Notes: generated by a model from the sequence alone, not told the origin. A stretch of 64,000 nt of DNA from Coprococcus sp. (GCA_016297325.1 JAEDGW010000001.1:1-64000); one strand, 5' to 3'; shown: positions 1 through 10,200, counted from the stretch's first letter. A program made the numbers and translations.

Positions 1-84
1 TAAAGGTTTATTATATAGCACATATATTTAAAAGTAAAATATCAAATGGTGATTGTGGTGATAATTTATCAGGTTATTATTAGA

Positions 85-114
85 TTGTTGAGTTGATGCA
101 GGTAGTGATATAAT
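85..114 (+). promoter_or_regulatory. Candidate sigma-A promoter for the DUF2752 gene
   Basis: A -35 box TTGTTG at 85-90 and a perfect -10 box TATAAT at 109-114 are separated by 18 bp. It lies about 95 bp before the first coding region and would give a leader of roughly 85 nt. Positions 1-84 are AT-rich and show no gene. Confidence 0.5.
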
Positions 115-208
115 GATAAATAATTTACAGAAAGCAGATTGGATGCAGCTGCTGTAAAGAAAAATATTACGGGAAGATTTAGTGTGAAAACATTACCAGG
201 AGAGAGTT

Positions 209-607
209 GTGATCAGATTAACAAAAGATACAATTATTACAATAATTACAGTTGTTATGCTTTATTGTGCTATGGAGTTGTGCGGTATAACATGTCCTAT
301 TAAATATATTACCGGGATATCGTGTGCAGGTTGTGGTATGTCGAGAGCCTGGATATCTTTATTGCATTTGAATATAAAAGATGCGTTTTATTATCATCCG
401 TTGTTTTGGCTGCCCGTACCGGCTTTAATAGTTTTTTTTATGAAAAATAAAATAAATATAAAAATTTATAAAATTTTTATATTTACAGCTGTGTGTGCTT
501 TTGTTATAGTCTATGTATACAGGATGGTTGTGGGTTATGGAGATATAGTGGTTTTTGAACCGCATAATAACATTATATGCCGGATCATTCAAAAAATGAA
601 AAACTAG
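209..607 (+). CDS. DUF2752 family small membrane protein
   Basis: This 132-residue protein matches the DUF2752 family. It has an N-terminal membrane helix (residues 10-28), then the family's cysteine signature with CPIKYITG followed by CAGCGMSRA (about residues 29-48), and two further hydrophobic helices. Clostridial members have this size and no experimentally known function; the cysteines could bind metal or form disulfides, which is inference. The start is preceded by AGGAGAG with good spacing. The next gene begins 16 bp downstream and also encodes a small membrane protein with a cysteine motif, so the two probably form one transcript from the promoter at 85-114. Confidence 0.8.
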   Translation: MIRLTKDTIITIITVVMLYCAMELCGITCPIKYITGISCAGCGMSRAWISLLHLNIKDAFYYHPLFWLPVPALIVFFMKNKINIKIYKIFIFTAVCAFVIVYVYRMVVGYGDIVVFEPHNNIICRIIQKMKN

Positions 608-623
608 AGGAGGAGTACAGAAG

Positions 624-1463
624 ATGATTTGTCCAAAATGTGGATATCAAATTCCGGATTCAGCAAAGCTGTGTCCTTATTGCGGAGCGGATTGTTCAAC
701 AGGAAGTTATATTAATAATCAGGCGTCTCAGGTTTTTGATAAGGCAGAACAGGAATTAGGAAGTGCTATAGGGGAGGTAAAACAGAGTTTGAATAGTAAT
801 AACAATAACAACTACCAGAACAATATGAATTATCAGGGAGATCCAAATTACCAGAACAACATGAATTATCAGGGGGATCCAAATTATCAGAACATGAACT
901 ATCAGGGAGATCCAAACTACCAGAACATGAACTATCAGGGAGATCCAAATTACCAGAACAATATGAATTATCAAGGAAACCAGAATTATCAGAATGGCAT
1001 GAATTATCAGAATGGCATGAATTATTCTAACAATCCTGGAAACATCCCGGCTTATGCTGGAGAGCGACTCAAAGATGACAGAGGACTTCTTTCATATATC
1101 TTGCTCTCTATTATCACTTTTGGAATTTATGGCTATTATTTCCTGTATAAAATGGCTCATGATGTAAACATAGCATGTGATGGAGATGGAGAAAAGACAT
1201 CTGGTGTTGCGGCATTTATAATTCTTTCTTTTATAACATGCGGAATTTATGCTTGGGTATGGTACTACAAAATTGGAAACAGACTTGCGGCTAATGCACC
1301 TAGGTATGGCCTTGTAATAACTGAGAATGGTACAACAGTTCTCATGTGGCTGATATTTGGTATGTTGATATGTGGTATTGGACCATTTGTTGCCATGCAC
1401 ATCTTAATTAAGAATTCTAATAAGATTTGTAACGCATATAATAGAGCTCACGGTCTGATCTAA
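624..1463 (+). CDS. Zinc-ribbon membrane protein with NYQGDP repeats and DUF4234-like domain
   Basis: The 279-residue protein has three parts. Residues 1-22 form a zinc ribbon with two CxxC pairs (CPKCGYQ and CPYCGAD). Residues about 63-135 are a low-complexity Asn/Tyr/Gln linker of repeats based on NYQGDPNYQN. The C-terminal 130 residues hold several membrane helices with the pattern ILLSIITFGIYGYYFLYKM, typical of DUF4234-type domains. A strong site (GAGGAGG) lies before the ATG. The architecture of a cytoplasmic ribbon, a flexible linker and a membrane domain occurs in many Clostridia, with no known function. It is followed by a clear terminator at 1490-1525. Confidence 0.8.
   Translation: MICPKCGYQIPDSAKLCPYCGADCSTGSYINNQASQVFDKAEQELGSAIGEVKQSLNSNNNNNYQNNMNYQGDPNYQNNMNYQGDPNYQNMNYQGDPNYQNMNYQGDPNYQNNMNYQGNQNYQNGMNYQNGMNYSNNPGNIPAYAGERLKDDRGLLSYILLSIITFGIYGYYFLYKMAHDVNIACDGDGEKTSGVAAFIILSFITCGIYAWVWYYKIGNRLAANAPRYGLVITENGTTVLMWLIFGMLICGIGPFVAMHILIKNSNKICNAYNRAHGLI
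811..1026 (+). repeat. In-frame tandem repeats encoding NYQGDPNYQN-type units
   Basis: About six direct repeats of 30-36 bp inside the zinc-ribbon gene keep the reading frame and encode Asn-Tyr-Gln-rich units. Neighbouring copies are nearly identical at the DNA level, including repeated GGAGATCC or GGGGATCC blocks. Copy number is therefore likely to vary between strains by slippage. Confidence 0.85.
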
Positions 1464-1489
1464 TTTGATCAATATTAAAATGTTTTTTG

Positions 1490-1525
1490 CACCTTGGAAT
1501 GTAAACTCCAAGGTGTTTTATTTTG
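1490..1525 (+). terminator. Rho-independent terminator after the zinc-ribbon gene
   Basis: CACCTTGGA (1490-1498) pairs with TCCAAGGTG (1507-1515) around an 8-nt loop and is followed by TTTTATTTT. Confidence 0.85.
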
Positions 1526-1554
1526 AAGTGAAGTTGAAAAACTCAAGCCTCATA

Positions 1555-1584
1555 TTGACAATATGCACAAAAAAGGCATATAAT
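1555..1584 (+). promoter_or_regulatory. Consensus sigma-A promoter for metG
   Basis: TTGACA (1555-1560) and TATAAT (1579-1584) are both perfect and are spaced 18 bp apart. Transcription would begin near 1592, leaving a leader of about 77 nt before metG. This placement shows that the reading frame upstream of 1669 is not part of the protein. Confidence 0.85.
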
Positions 1585-1668
1585 TTTTGTTATCTGGCAC
1601 ATAGGATGCCGGTGAATAGCGCAGACATTTCATTTGTGTTTGTAGTTTTATCAAGGAGGGTTTTTGAA

Positions 1669-3705
1669 ATGGCAAAAAAACCGTATTATATTACAACCGC
1701 CATTGCATATGCATCAGGTAAACCTCATATAGGCAACACCTACGAGATCGTGTTGGCTGACAGCATTGCAAGGTACAAGAGATTCGCAGGTTATGATGTA
1801 AGATTCATGACCGGAACAGACGAGCATGGACAGAAGATCGAGAACAAGGCTTTTGAGAACATGCAGACACCTAAGGAATTTGTTGATGAGACATCCGGAG
1901 AGATCAAGAGAATATGGGATCTCATGAACACTTCATACGACAAGTTTATCCGTACAACAGATGATTATCATGAGAAGCAAGTGCAGAAGATATTCAAGAA
2001 GCTGTACGATCAGGGAGATATATATAAGGGACATTATGTAGGAAAGTATTGTACACCTTGTGAGTCATTCTTTACAGACGGACAGCTCATAGATGGCAAA
2101 TGCCCTGATTGTGGAAGACCTGTTCAGGAGGCAAAGGAGGAGGCTTACTTCTTCAAGATGAGCAAATATCAGGACAAGCTCATGAAGCATATCGAGCAGC
2201 ATCCTGAGTTTATACAGCCTGAGTCAAGACGTAACGAGATGGTGAATAACTTTTTAAAGCCGGGACTCCAGGATCTGTGTGTATCAAGAACATCATTTAA
2301 GTGGGGAATCCCAGTAGACTTCGATCCAAAGCATGTCGTATATGTATGGGTTGATGCCTTGACGAACTATATCACAGGTCTCGGCTACGATGTAGATGGT
2401 CAGAGCGATGAGAAATTCTATAAGTACTGGCCTGCGGATCTTCATCTGATCGGCAAAGATATCCTTAGATTCCATACCATTTATTGGCCTATTATACTGA
2501 TGGCACTGGGACTTCCACTTCCAAAGCAGGTATTTGGCCATCCTTGGCTGATCCAGAGTGACGGCAAGATGAGTAAGTCAAAGGGTAACGTAATGTATGC
2601 AGACGATATGGTCAACCTGTTTGGTGTTGACGCTGTCAGATTCTTCGTACTTCATGAGATGCCATTTGAGAATGATGGTGTTATCTCATGGGAGCTCATG
2701 GTAGAGAGACTCAACTCAGAGCTTGCAAATACACTTGGAAACCTGGTCAACAGAACTATATCGATGTCCAACAAGTATTTCGGCGGAATCGTGACCAACA
2801 CAAATGTCACAGAGCCTGTTGATGAGGATCTGAAGAAGGTCGTAATGGATTGCAGATACAAAGTTGCAGAGTGCATGGACAAGCTGAAGGTTGCAGATGC
2901 GATCACAGAGATATTTGCACTGTTCAAGAGATGCAACAAGTATATAGATGAGACCATGCCTTGGGCACTTGCAAAGGAGGAGGACAAGAAGGACAGACTG
3001 AACACAGTTCTGTACAATCTTGTTGAGAGCATCGTTATAGGTGCAACTCTTCTTGAGCCATATATGCCTGAGACTACAGATAAGATCATGGCACAGCTTA
3101 ACACTGAGAAGAGAAAGGTTACAGAGCTTGGACGTTTTGGTCTTTACAAGTCAGGAACAAAGGTTACAGAGCAGCCTGAGATACTGTTCGCACGTCTCGA
3201 TGTGAAAGAGGTTATGGCAAAGGTTGCAGAATTTGCTCCTGCACAGGAAGAGTCAATGTACGAGCAGGCAAAGAAGCAGAAAGAGGAGAACGCCAACTCT
3301 GCTGAGACCAAGAAGATCAAGATCGCTGAGGCAAAGGTTCAGGCACTCAAGGCAAATCCTGACGTGATCGACAAGGAAGAGATCTCCATTGAGGAGTTCC
3401 AGAAGATGCAGCTCATGATCGGTGAGATCGTTTCATGTGAGGAAGTTCCTAACTCAAGAAAGCTTCTCTGTTCACAGGTAAGCTTTGGCAAGAACAACGT
3501 GAAGCAGATAGTATCAGGTATCAAGGGTATATATTCTGCAGATGAGATGGTTGGCAAGAAGGTAGTTGCCATTGTCAATCTCAAGCCTTGCAAGCTTGCA
3601 GGAGTTGTTTCAGAGGGAATGCTTCTGTGTGCAGAGGATCCTGATGGCAATCTGTCACTGCTCACAACTGAGAAAGATTTCCCAGGCGGATGCTTCATCA
3701 GCTAA
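1669..3705 (+). CDS. metG: Methionine--tRNA ligase
   Basis: This 678-residue class I enzyme charges tRNA-Met with methionine in the cytoplasm. Visible features are the HIGH-type motif PHIGN near residue 19, two zinc-binding CxxC pairs near residues 130-150 (CTPC and CPDC), the KMSKS motif in DGKMSKSKGN near residue 300, an anticodon-binding helical domain, and a C-terminal EMAP/Trbp111-like tRNA-binding domain (about 570-678). The length fits the dimeric bacterial MetRS with this C-terminal domain. The start at 1669 is chosen because AAGGAGG lies just before it and a perfect promoter lies at 1555-1584; the open frame back to 1465 is noncoding. No T-box is visible in the short leader. Confidence 0.97.
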   Translation: MAKKPYYITTAIAYASGKPHIGNTYEIVLADSIARYKRFAGYDVRFMTGTDEHGQKIENKAFENMQTPKEFVDETSGEIKRIWDLMNTSYDKFIRTTDDYHEKQVQKIFKKLYDQGDIYKGHYVGKYCTPCESFFTDGQLIDGKCPDCGRPVQEAKEEAYFFKMSKYQDKLMKHIEQHPEFIQPESRRNEMVNNFLKPGLQDLCVSRTSFKWGIPVDFDPKHVVYVWVDALTNYITGLGYDVDGQSDEKFYKYWPADLHLIGKDILRFHTIYWPIILMALGLPLPKQVFGHPWLIQSDGKMSKSKGNVMYADDMVNLFGVDAVRFFVLHEMPFENDGVISWELMVERLNSELANTLGNLVNRTISMSNKYFGGIVTNTNVTEPVDEDLKKVVMDCRYKVAECMDKLKVADAITEIFALFKRCNKYIDETMPWALAKEEDKKDRLNTVLYNLVESIVIGATLLEPYMPETTDKIMAQLNTEKRKVTELGRFGLYKSGTKVTEQPEILFARLDVKEVMAKVAEFAPAQEESMYEQAKKQKEENANSAETKKIKIAEAKVQALKANPDVIDKEEISIEEFQKMQLMIGEIVSCEEVPNSRKLLCSQVSFGKNNVKQIVSGIKGIYSADEMVGKKVVAIVNLKPCKLAGVVSEGMLLCAEDPDGNLSLLTTEKDFPGGCFIS

Positions 3706-3767
3706 TTGTAAATGACATCAGATATATGAAAACGCATGTGTACATGCGGGTTTGAAAGAATAATAAA

Positions 3768-3823
3768 TGAGGGGATCACTGTGGCTGGCTGTATCAGCTT
3801 AGGCCTTTTGGGTGGTTCCCTCA
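3768..3823 (+). other. Long hairpin downstream of metG
   Basis: TGAGGGGATCAC (3768-3779) pairs over 12 bp, with two G-T wobbles, with GTGGTTCCCTCA (3812-3823), and a smaller GCTG/CAGC helix lies inside. The T-tract after it is weak (CTTTATAC). A second small hairpin at 3733-3748 (CGCATG/CATGCG) lies closer to the metG stop. Either could be the metG terminator. Confidence 0.5.
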
Positions 3824-3859
3824 CTTTATACAAATATTAGGTGCAAAGTCCTTTGTGCA

Positions 3860-3888
3860 TTGATTTATTAAGTGATTCATGATAAAAT
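3860..3888 (+). promoter_or_regulatory. Candidate sigma-A promoter for the glmS leader
   Basis: TTGATT (3860-3865) and TAAAAT (3883-3888) are spaced 17 bp apart. Transcription would begin near 3896, about 48 nt before the ribozyme cleavage site. Confidence 0.6.
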
Positions 3889-3935
3889 TTTGATAGGTGC
3901 ACAGATAGGAGGAGTGCGCCCTTGGAAAGATTTAG

Positions 3936-4105
3936 AAATCTTAGCGCCATGACCCCTGGGCTTTTGCTTTCAGGGATAACGAGGTTGAAGGTTATCGAAT
4001 ATTCGGCGGATGCCTTCACGCAGTATCTGGATGCGCACATGATATCCAAATATGAGGGTAACTTCAAAACAAAGATTCATGACCAGATGAACCACTTAGT
4101 CTGTA
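3936..4105 (+). ncRNA. glmS ribozyme (GlcN6P-activated self-cleaving riboswitch)
   Basis: The leader of glmS matches the glmS ribozyme core: AGCGCC at 3943-3948, a P2 stem from CCCCTG with CAGGG, then ACGAGG, a TTATCGA segment, and TTCGGCGGATGCC, followed by the P3/P4 region. By analogy with characterised examples, cleavage is between A3943 and G3944. Glucosamine-6-phosphate acts as the cofactor for cleavage, and the processed mRNA is degraded, which lowers GlmS synthesis. The core blocks lie in the expected order and spacing, about 60 nt before the glmS start. The 3' limit is approximate. Confidence 0.93.
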
Positions 4106-4164
4106 TTGTTCATATATAATATAAACGGATCAGGTGGTATAAGCCGAAAGGAGAATAATTTAAT

Positions 4165-5988
4165 ATGTGTGGAATCATAGGATATGTAGGAACGAAGCCA
4201 GCCAGGGATATTCTTATAGATGGTCTGGCAAGACTTGAGTACAGAGGATATGACAGTGCAGGAATCGCACTGGCAGGAGATGATGATACACTCACGATCA
4301 GAAAGAAAGCCGGAAGAGTTGAAGAGCTCAGGGCTATGTGCAGTGGAGATGACGCTGTATATAAGTCAACATGTGGAATCGGCCATACGAGATGGGCTAC
4401 TCACGGCGGCGTTACAGATGTGAACGCACATCCACACAAGTGTGGCAATGTTGCTCTGATACATAACGGAATCATAGAGAACTATGGTGACATTATCAGA
4501 GAGTACGGACTGGCAGATAAGCTTGTGTCCGAGACAGATTCAGAAGTTGTAGCAGCACTTCTTGATACGCTTTACGATGGCAATCCCATCGATGCTATAA
4601 GAAAGGCTGTAAAGGCGATTGCCGGATCATTTGCACTGTGTATTATGTTTGCAGACAGACCTGGCAAGATATATGCAGTAAGAAATGTAAGCCCTATGGT
4701 TGCCTCCGCCACAAGCGAGGGATCTATCATAGCGTCGGATCTTACAGCGATAATATCATTTTCACAGGATTACTTTGTAGTACCTGAGTACCATATACTT
4801 ACTCTTTCGAGAGAGGGAATCAAAGTAGAAGATATGAAGGGGAACGTGGTTTTACCAGAGATGCTCAAGATAACCTGGGATATAACAGCGGCTCAGAAGG
4901 GTGGATATCCTCACTTTATGTTGAAGGAGATCTATGAGCAGCCGGAGGCTCTCAGGAACACCATAACACCTAGAATCGTGAATTCGCTTCCTGATTTTAC
5001 AGAGGATGGAATCGATGATGAGGTGTTCAGGAACCTTGAGAACATCACAGTTGTGGCCTGCGGAACAGCGATGCATGCAGGTATGGTTGGCAAGACCATG
5101 ATAGAGAAGGAGTTAAAGATTCCTGTAAATGTTGAGATAGCATCAGAATTCAGATACAAGGAACCGCTTATCAATGAAAAAACTCTCGTTATAGTTACAT
5201 CACAGTCCGGTGAGACTATAGACACTCTCGAGGCTCTGAGACTGGCCAAGAGATGTGGCTCAAAGGTTCTGTCCATAGTGAATGTAAAGGGATCGACCAT
5301 AGCACGTGAGAGCGATTATGTTCTGTATACACATGCCGGTCCTGAGATCGCTGTTGCAAGTACCAAGGCATACTCGGTACAGATGGCGGCTATGTACCTC
5401 ATAGGATGCAGAATAGGCTATGTAAAGGGCATCTATTCAGAGGACAGGGCAAAAGAATTCATAAGACAGCTTCTGGGTGTCATTCCAGTCATTGAGGAGA
5501 CACTGAAGCAGGCTGATGAAGTAAAGACAGTTGCTAATTATATAAAGATGGCTCCAGATGCGTTCTTTATTGGAAGGGGACTTGACTACACACTTTCCCT
5601 TGAGGGTGCACTGAAGCTTAAGGAGATTTCCTATGTTCACGCTGAGGCATATGCTGCGGGAGAGCTCAAGCATGGAACGATAGCACTCATAACAGAGAAC
5701 GTTCCGGTCATAGCGCTGGCGACACAGGAATCAGTATACGGAAAGATGATTTCCAATATACGCGAGGTGAAGGCAAGAGGTGCGTATGTCATCCTTGTCA
5801 GCATGGATGAAAGCTACGACGACAAGGATGTATGTGACAAGCACATTTCCATCCCTGGGCAAGATGGATTGTTCACAGCATTTTCTACAGCAGTTATCCT
5901 GCAGCTCATCGCGTATTACACGTCTGACGCAAAAGGGTTGGATGTCGATAAGCCACGTAATCTGGCAAAGTCAGTTACTGTAGAATAA
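4165..5988 (+). CDS. glmS: Glutamine--fructose-6-phosphate aminotransferase (isomerizing)
   Basis: The 607-residue enzyme makes glucosamine-6-phosphate from fructose-6-phosphate and glutamine, the first step toward UDP-GlcNAc and peptidoglycan. The N-terminal class II glutamine amidotransferase begins MCGIIGYVG, so Cys2 becomes the catalytic N-terminal residue after Met removal; GIGHTRWATHG and HNGIIENY are also present. The C-terminal half has two SIS domains, with SQSGETIDT and the closing signature KPRNLAKSVTVE. Length is standard. The start follows AAAGGAG. Expression should be under feedback control through the ribozyme at about 3936-4105. No clear intrinsic terminator follows before the FHA gene 53 bp downstream. 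Confidence 0.98.
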   Translation: MCGIIGYVGTKPARDILIDGLARLEYRGYDSAGIALAGDDDTLTIRKKAGRVEELRAMCSGDDAVYKSTCGIGHTRWATHGGVTDVNAHPHKCGNVALIHNGIIENYGDIIREYGLADKLVSETDSEVVAALLDTLYDGNPIDAIRKAVKAIAGSFALCIMFADRPGKIYAVRNVSPMVASATSEGSIIASDLTAIISFSQDYFVVPEYHILTLSREGIKVEDMKGNVVLPEMLKITWDITAAQKGGYPHFMLKEIYEQPEALRNTITPRIVNSLPDFTEDGIDDEVFRNLENITVVACGTAMHAGMVGKTMIEKELKIPVNVEIASEFRYKEPLINEKTLVIVTSQSGETIDTLEALRLAKRCGSKVLSIVNVKGSTIARESDYVLYTHAGPEIAVASTKAYSVQMAAMYLIGCRIGYVKGIYSEDRAKEFIRQLLGVIPVIEETLKQADEVKTVANYIKMAPDAFFIGRGLDYTLSLEGALKLKEISYVHAEAYAAGELKHGTIALITENVPVIALATQESVYGKMISNIREVKARGAYVILVSMDESYDDKDVCDKHISIPGQDGLFTAFSTAVILQLIAYYTSDAKGLDVDKPRNLAKSVTVE

Positions 5989-6041
5989 TTGACTCCGGGG
6001 GTATACATGGATATCGTGCGACAAAATTCGGAGGGTTTTTT

Positions 6042-7103
6042 ATGAGTGATAAGATGTATTTGTGTGATGAGTACAAATTGTACTTTAAGATTGAGGATGA
6101 TGTTGAAGTTCTTCATCATGAGGTAGAACTTTATAATGTTCCATTTGTGGGCAACAATACTTTCTGCCATGAAGAATATATAGATGGACAGAGGGCGCTG
6201 ACCTATTCTATCCCGGCTATGACTACCATGAATCAGTTTCTTGAGAAGAAGATCCATAAGGATGAACTTACAGATCTGATATTCAGCATAGCGGATCAGC
6301 TTATGTATATGAAGGCTAACGACCTGTCTATCGGTAAGGTTATCCTCAATAGGGGATATATGTATGTTGATTTCCAGAATATGGCTGTACAGTTGATATT
6401 CCTGCCAATAGATAAGCCTATGGACAGATGCAATATGGAGAAGTTCATAAGGGATCTGATCTCCAATATGAAGTTCGCCAACAAGAAGGCGTCTGATGCC
6501 GGATATGAGCTTATCAAGTATTTTGATCACAATCAGACCTTTTACTTATCCGAGTTTTACAAGTTTGTAACTGACCTGAAGAACGACAATATCGCACATC
6601 CGGAGGATGAACAGGAACTCATGAAGGCAGCAGGTGTGAGTCAGGTGAACATGGCCAAGGTAGAAGTACCTGAGACACCACATCAGACTACGACATCATC
6701 ATTTAAGCTTGCAAAAGAGGTTAAGGATTTCTCCTCGAATGATATAGGATTTGATGATACAGATGACGGATCAACAACAGTCCTCACTGCCAACAACCGT
6801 GGCAAGAGCGGCCCTGTCATCATCAGAACCAGAACAGGTGAGAGAATAAGGATCAACAAGCCTATATTCTGTATAGGAAAGTCTACTCAGGGTGTTGATT
6901 ATCAGGTTACTGACAACAACTCAGTCAGCCGTAGACATGCATATATTATCAATGTCAATGGCGTGTACTATCTGAGAGATAACAAGTCCACTAACCACAC
7001 CTATCTCGGTGGAAAGATCATAAGCAGTGGAACTGATATGCTGCTCATAGACGGCATCAGATTTAAGCTTGCGAATGAGGAGTTTACTTTCAAAGAGAAA
7101 TAA
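6042..7103 (+). CDS. DUF6382 and FHA domain protein
   Basis: The 353-residue protein appears soluble. The N-terminal 170 residues resemble the DUF6382 domain found before FHA domains in Clostridia, as in the gene at 39593-41260. Residues about 255-350 are an FHA domain with the phosphothreonine-binding pattern GKSTQGVDY, NNSVSRRHAYI and STNHTYLGG; the usual STNGT loop reads STNHT here. A linker of about 65 residues with TTTSS separates the domains. FHA domains bind phosphothreonine on partners of Ser/Thr kinases; no such kinase gene is in this window. The start has GGAGG at good spacing. It is followed by a strong terminator. The function of DUF6382 is not known. Confidence 0.8.
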   Translation: MSDKMYLCDEYKLYFKIEDDVEVLHHEVELYNVPFVGNNTFCHEEYIDGQRALTYSIPAMTTMNQFLEKKIHKDELTDLIFSIADQLMYMKANDLSIGKVILNRGYMYVDFQNMAVQLIFLPIDKPMDRCNMEKFIRDLISNMKFANKKASDAGYELIKYFDHNQTFYLSEFYKFVTDLKNDNIAHPEDEQELMKAAGVSQVNMAKVEVPETPHQTTTSSFKLAKEVKDFSSNDIGFDDTDDGSTTVLTANNRGKSGPVIIRTRTGERIRINKPIFCIGKSTQGVDYQVTDNNSVSRRHAYIINVNGVYYLRDNKSTNHTYLGGKIISSGTDMLLIDGIRFKLANEEFTFKEK

Positions 7104-7116
7104 TATAACATTACAA

Positions 7117-7167
7117 TAAAAGGCTTACATTATGCAGGGCGTGTACTCGGGATAATGTAAGCCTTTT
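7117..7167 (+). terminator. Terminator after the DUF6382-FHA gene
   Basis: The arm AAAAGGCTTACATTAT (about 7117-7133) pairs with ATAATGTAAGCCTTTT (7152-7167), giving about 15 bp and a T-tract within the arm. It is near-symmetric. Confidence 0.85.
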
Positions 7168-7201
7168 GTCTTAGAAATATGTTACCAGAGGGGACGGTTA
7201 A

Positions 7202-10200
7202 ATGGGAAGAGGAATTTCTATATTAAAAAAAGTATTTGTAATTTTTGTATGTGCAGCTACGCTTGCGTCGACAAATGTTAAGGCTTTTGCGGAGGATAGA
7301 CTGGATGAGCAGATAGAGAATGCGAAGGAAGAAGTTAAGATCAGACAGGATGAATATGATGCAGCAATGGAGACGTATGACAGAGGAAGTCTGGGATTTG
7401 TTGAGTGGATGCTTTCAAAAGATGATCTTACAGAAAAACAGATTTACGATCTTAACCGGGCAAAGAGTGAATTGGAGAGTGCATGTGAGGAAGATTTTAG
7501 TAGATTTGTAAGCGCTGATAAGACTGGAATACCGGAATTCAGAAATGATAAGGTGGTGTGTCTTGGCGATGATAATGATGCAACGTCACTCAAAAACACG
7601 AAGAAGATGTTCCCAATGTTAAATGAGGTGAACGCCCGGAGGGATGATGATGCTAACTTTGTTGGGGCGATTAAGAGAAATCCGGCAAAAACAAGCTTTT
7701 ATTTTATGGCTATAGCCCAGACCGGAGCCAACAGGGGTGCTGTGTTGAAGGATCATTCATATGTGAAGGCGACGTGTGAGAATCTTGCGTTTACATCAAG
7801 AAGAGGCGCTGTAAATATGTGGTATAACGAGATCGGCATCTTTAATGAGGCGAAAACGAAGCTTGGTTACACCACTCTCACATCTGAGGAACAGGTCAGG
7901 AAAGTGGAGAGCGAAGCTGGGGCATCGAAAGTAGGACATTATACGAATCTTTTCCTGGCAAAAGATCAGCTTATGGGAATAGGATATACAGCGTATGGTT
8001 ACGTCGGCACACAGGGAACAGAGAGCTATGAGGCGGCAAGGTATAATGAAGATAGTTCGAAGTTTGCTGCGTATACAATTGATGAATTTGAGGTGCTGTT
8101 TGATGAATATTGCAATTCTCTTAGATGCGATGAACTGAAAGCTGCACTTGAAAAGGCCAAGGAATATCTGAAAAGCCTCGAAAAACAGAAATGCGATGCG
8201 TGCAGCCATGTGTTCGGAGAGGGGGAGCATATACCGCTGACATGTACCAGTGATGGGGGGATTAGATATGTATGCAGTAAGTGTAACTATACAAAGTATG
8301 AGGAACTGACCCCTGCTACGGGACACGATATGGTGGATGGTGTGTGCCAAAGATGTGGAGTGACAGGTCCAAAAAAAATCAAAAGAATATCCTGGAGAAC
8401 AGGAGATAAAGCTGTGTCAACCGGGTTTACGAATATGAGTTTTGAGGTCGGGTATTCCAGTGAAGTTATCATATATTATGAAACGGCATCGAAGGATTAT
8501 TATGGAGATGAATTTGTATTTGATATAGGTGATACAGATATCGTGGAGTACGATCCGGACACAAACCGAATGGGTTATATGAACATGAAGAATATAGGTG
8601 AAACCACGGTGTCTATATATCCCAAGGCTGATCCTTCTTTAAAAACGATATTTACAATCGATGTAACGGATGTGGGTGGACATGATTATGTATATGCTCA
8701 GGCAGAACCAGGATCAGGTGTTACAAGTAAGACTTGCAGTAAATGTGGCATGACTAAAAATGTTAGGATTCCTTCTTCGTTATATAATCCAGTATGGTAT
8801 AAGGATGGCGGCGGATTTTCAGAACCGCCTTATATGGAGGCAGGGGATCGCTGTGAAGTAGTGTTGAATTACGATCCTCAGTTTGTTGATGCTCTTGATT
8901 TTGTAGCCACATCGTCTGATGAGACTGTTGCGGTTACAGGAAAAATTACTCATAAAACATCAAATTGTATCGGGATACCGATTACTGCTGTTGGCGTAGG
9001 AGTGACTACTATAAGAATTTCAGTGGAGCAGGACCCGTCGGTATACAAGGAATTTACACTAGATATAGAAGATTCAGGCGGACATGATTTTGTGATTAAA
9101 ACTCCTGAAGATGGCGTGAATGAAACGACAAAGACATGTAGGAAATGCGGCGGTACAAGGGATGTGATCCTGCCGAATAAGATCGAAGATGTGTCCTGGA
9201 GAGGAGGAGGAAATTATACATATAACCCGGTAGAGTATGAGATTGGTTCGGAGGTAAAAATAACTATATATGCAGAGCCGGCAAATAAATATTTGGATGA
9301 GTTTGATGTCATCTCTGCGGATCCCGATATCATACAGGTTGTAGATGTTACCGGGAGAACCGGTGAACTTAAAATGACAGGTACAGGAGTGACTAAGGTC
9401 ACAGTATGCGGCAAATATAATCCATGGGTAAAAAAAGAGTACGAGATTGAGGTCACAGAGCAGGGAGGACATGAGTACACGGCGAAGATAGTAAATGACG
9501 AAACTCTTAAGTCAGCGGCCACGTGCTACTATCCGGCATATTATTTTTATTCCTGCAAGAATTGTGGAAAGATAAGTAGTAAAAGCTGGTTTTCAGTCGG
9601 AGAGAGTAAAGGACATGAATATGAGCCGGAATATGTATGGAATGATTCTCTTACGGCGTGTACACTGAAACTTGTGTGCAAAAATGATGAAAGCCATGTG
9701 GAGACACATAAGATGTACGTGTACAGTTTGGAAAATCAACCGACATGCGAGAATGACGGAAGCTATATAAAAAATGCATTTCTTATTACAAATGACAAAG
9801 AGTATTCTGATACAAAGGTGACAGGCGCCATCGACAAGCTTGGGCACGACTGGGATCCTGAAGGATTTGTAAAGGAACCAGATTGTGAACACGTAGGAAT
9901 TAAGAAGTTCGTGTGTCTTAGATGTGGGGAAAAGGAAGAACGTGAAGTACCGGCATATGAACATTCATATACAAAAAAGATCGTTACAGACGAATATCTA
10001 AAAACTCCGGCAAATCAGAATTCTGCAGCAGAATATTATTATGCATGTTGTTACTGTAATAAAAAGGGTGATGAAACTTATACTTATGGGTCAAAACTGA
10101 AAACAGACCTCAGCACAGCTGATGTTCGTCTTTCAAAAACAGCATTTGTATATGACGGCGAGTTTAAGAAACCTGAAGTTATGGTGACACTTGATGGCAG

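Noticed and set aside
756..974. Two antisense frames of 72 and 60 codons
   Set aside because: They are mirror products of the in-frame NYQGDP repeats.
1465..1668. N-terminal extension of methionyl-tRNA synthetase
   Set aside because: It contains a terminator and a consensus promoter, and the AAGGAGG plus family N-terminus place the start at 1669.
1585..1668. T-box leader for metG
   Set aside because: The leader is only about 80 nt and has no T-box sequence.
3922..4119. 65-codon frame with TTG start and AGGAGG before glmS
   Set aside because: It coincides with the glmS ribozyme core, whose conserved blocks explain the sequence; the peptide resembles nothing.
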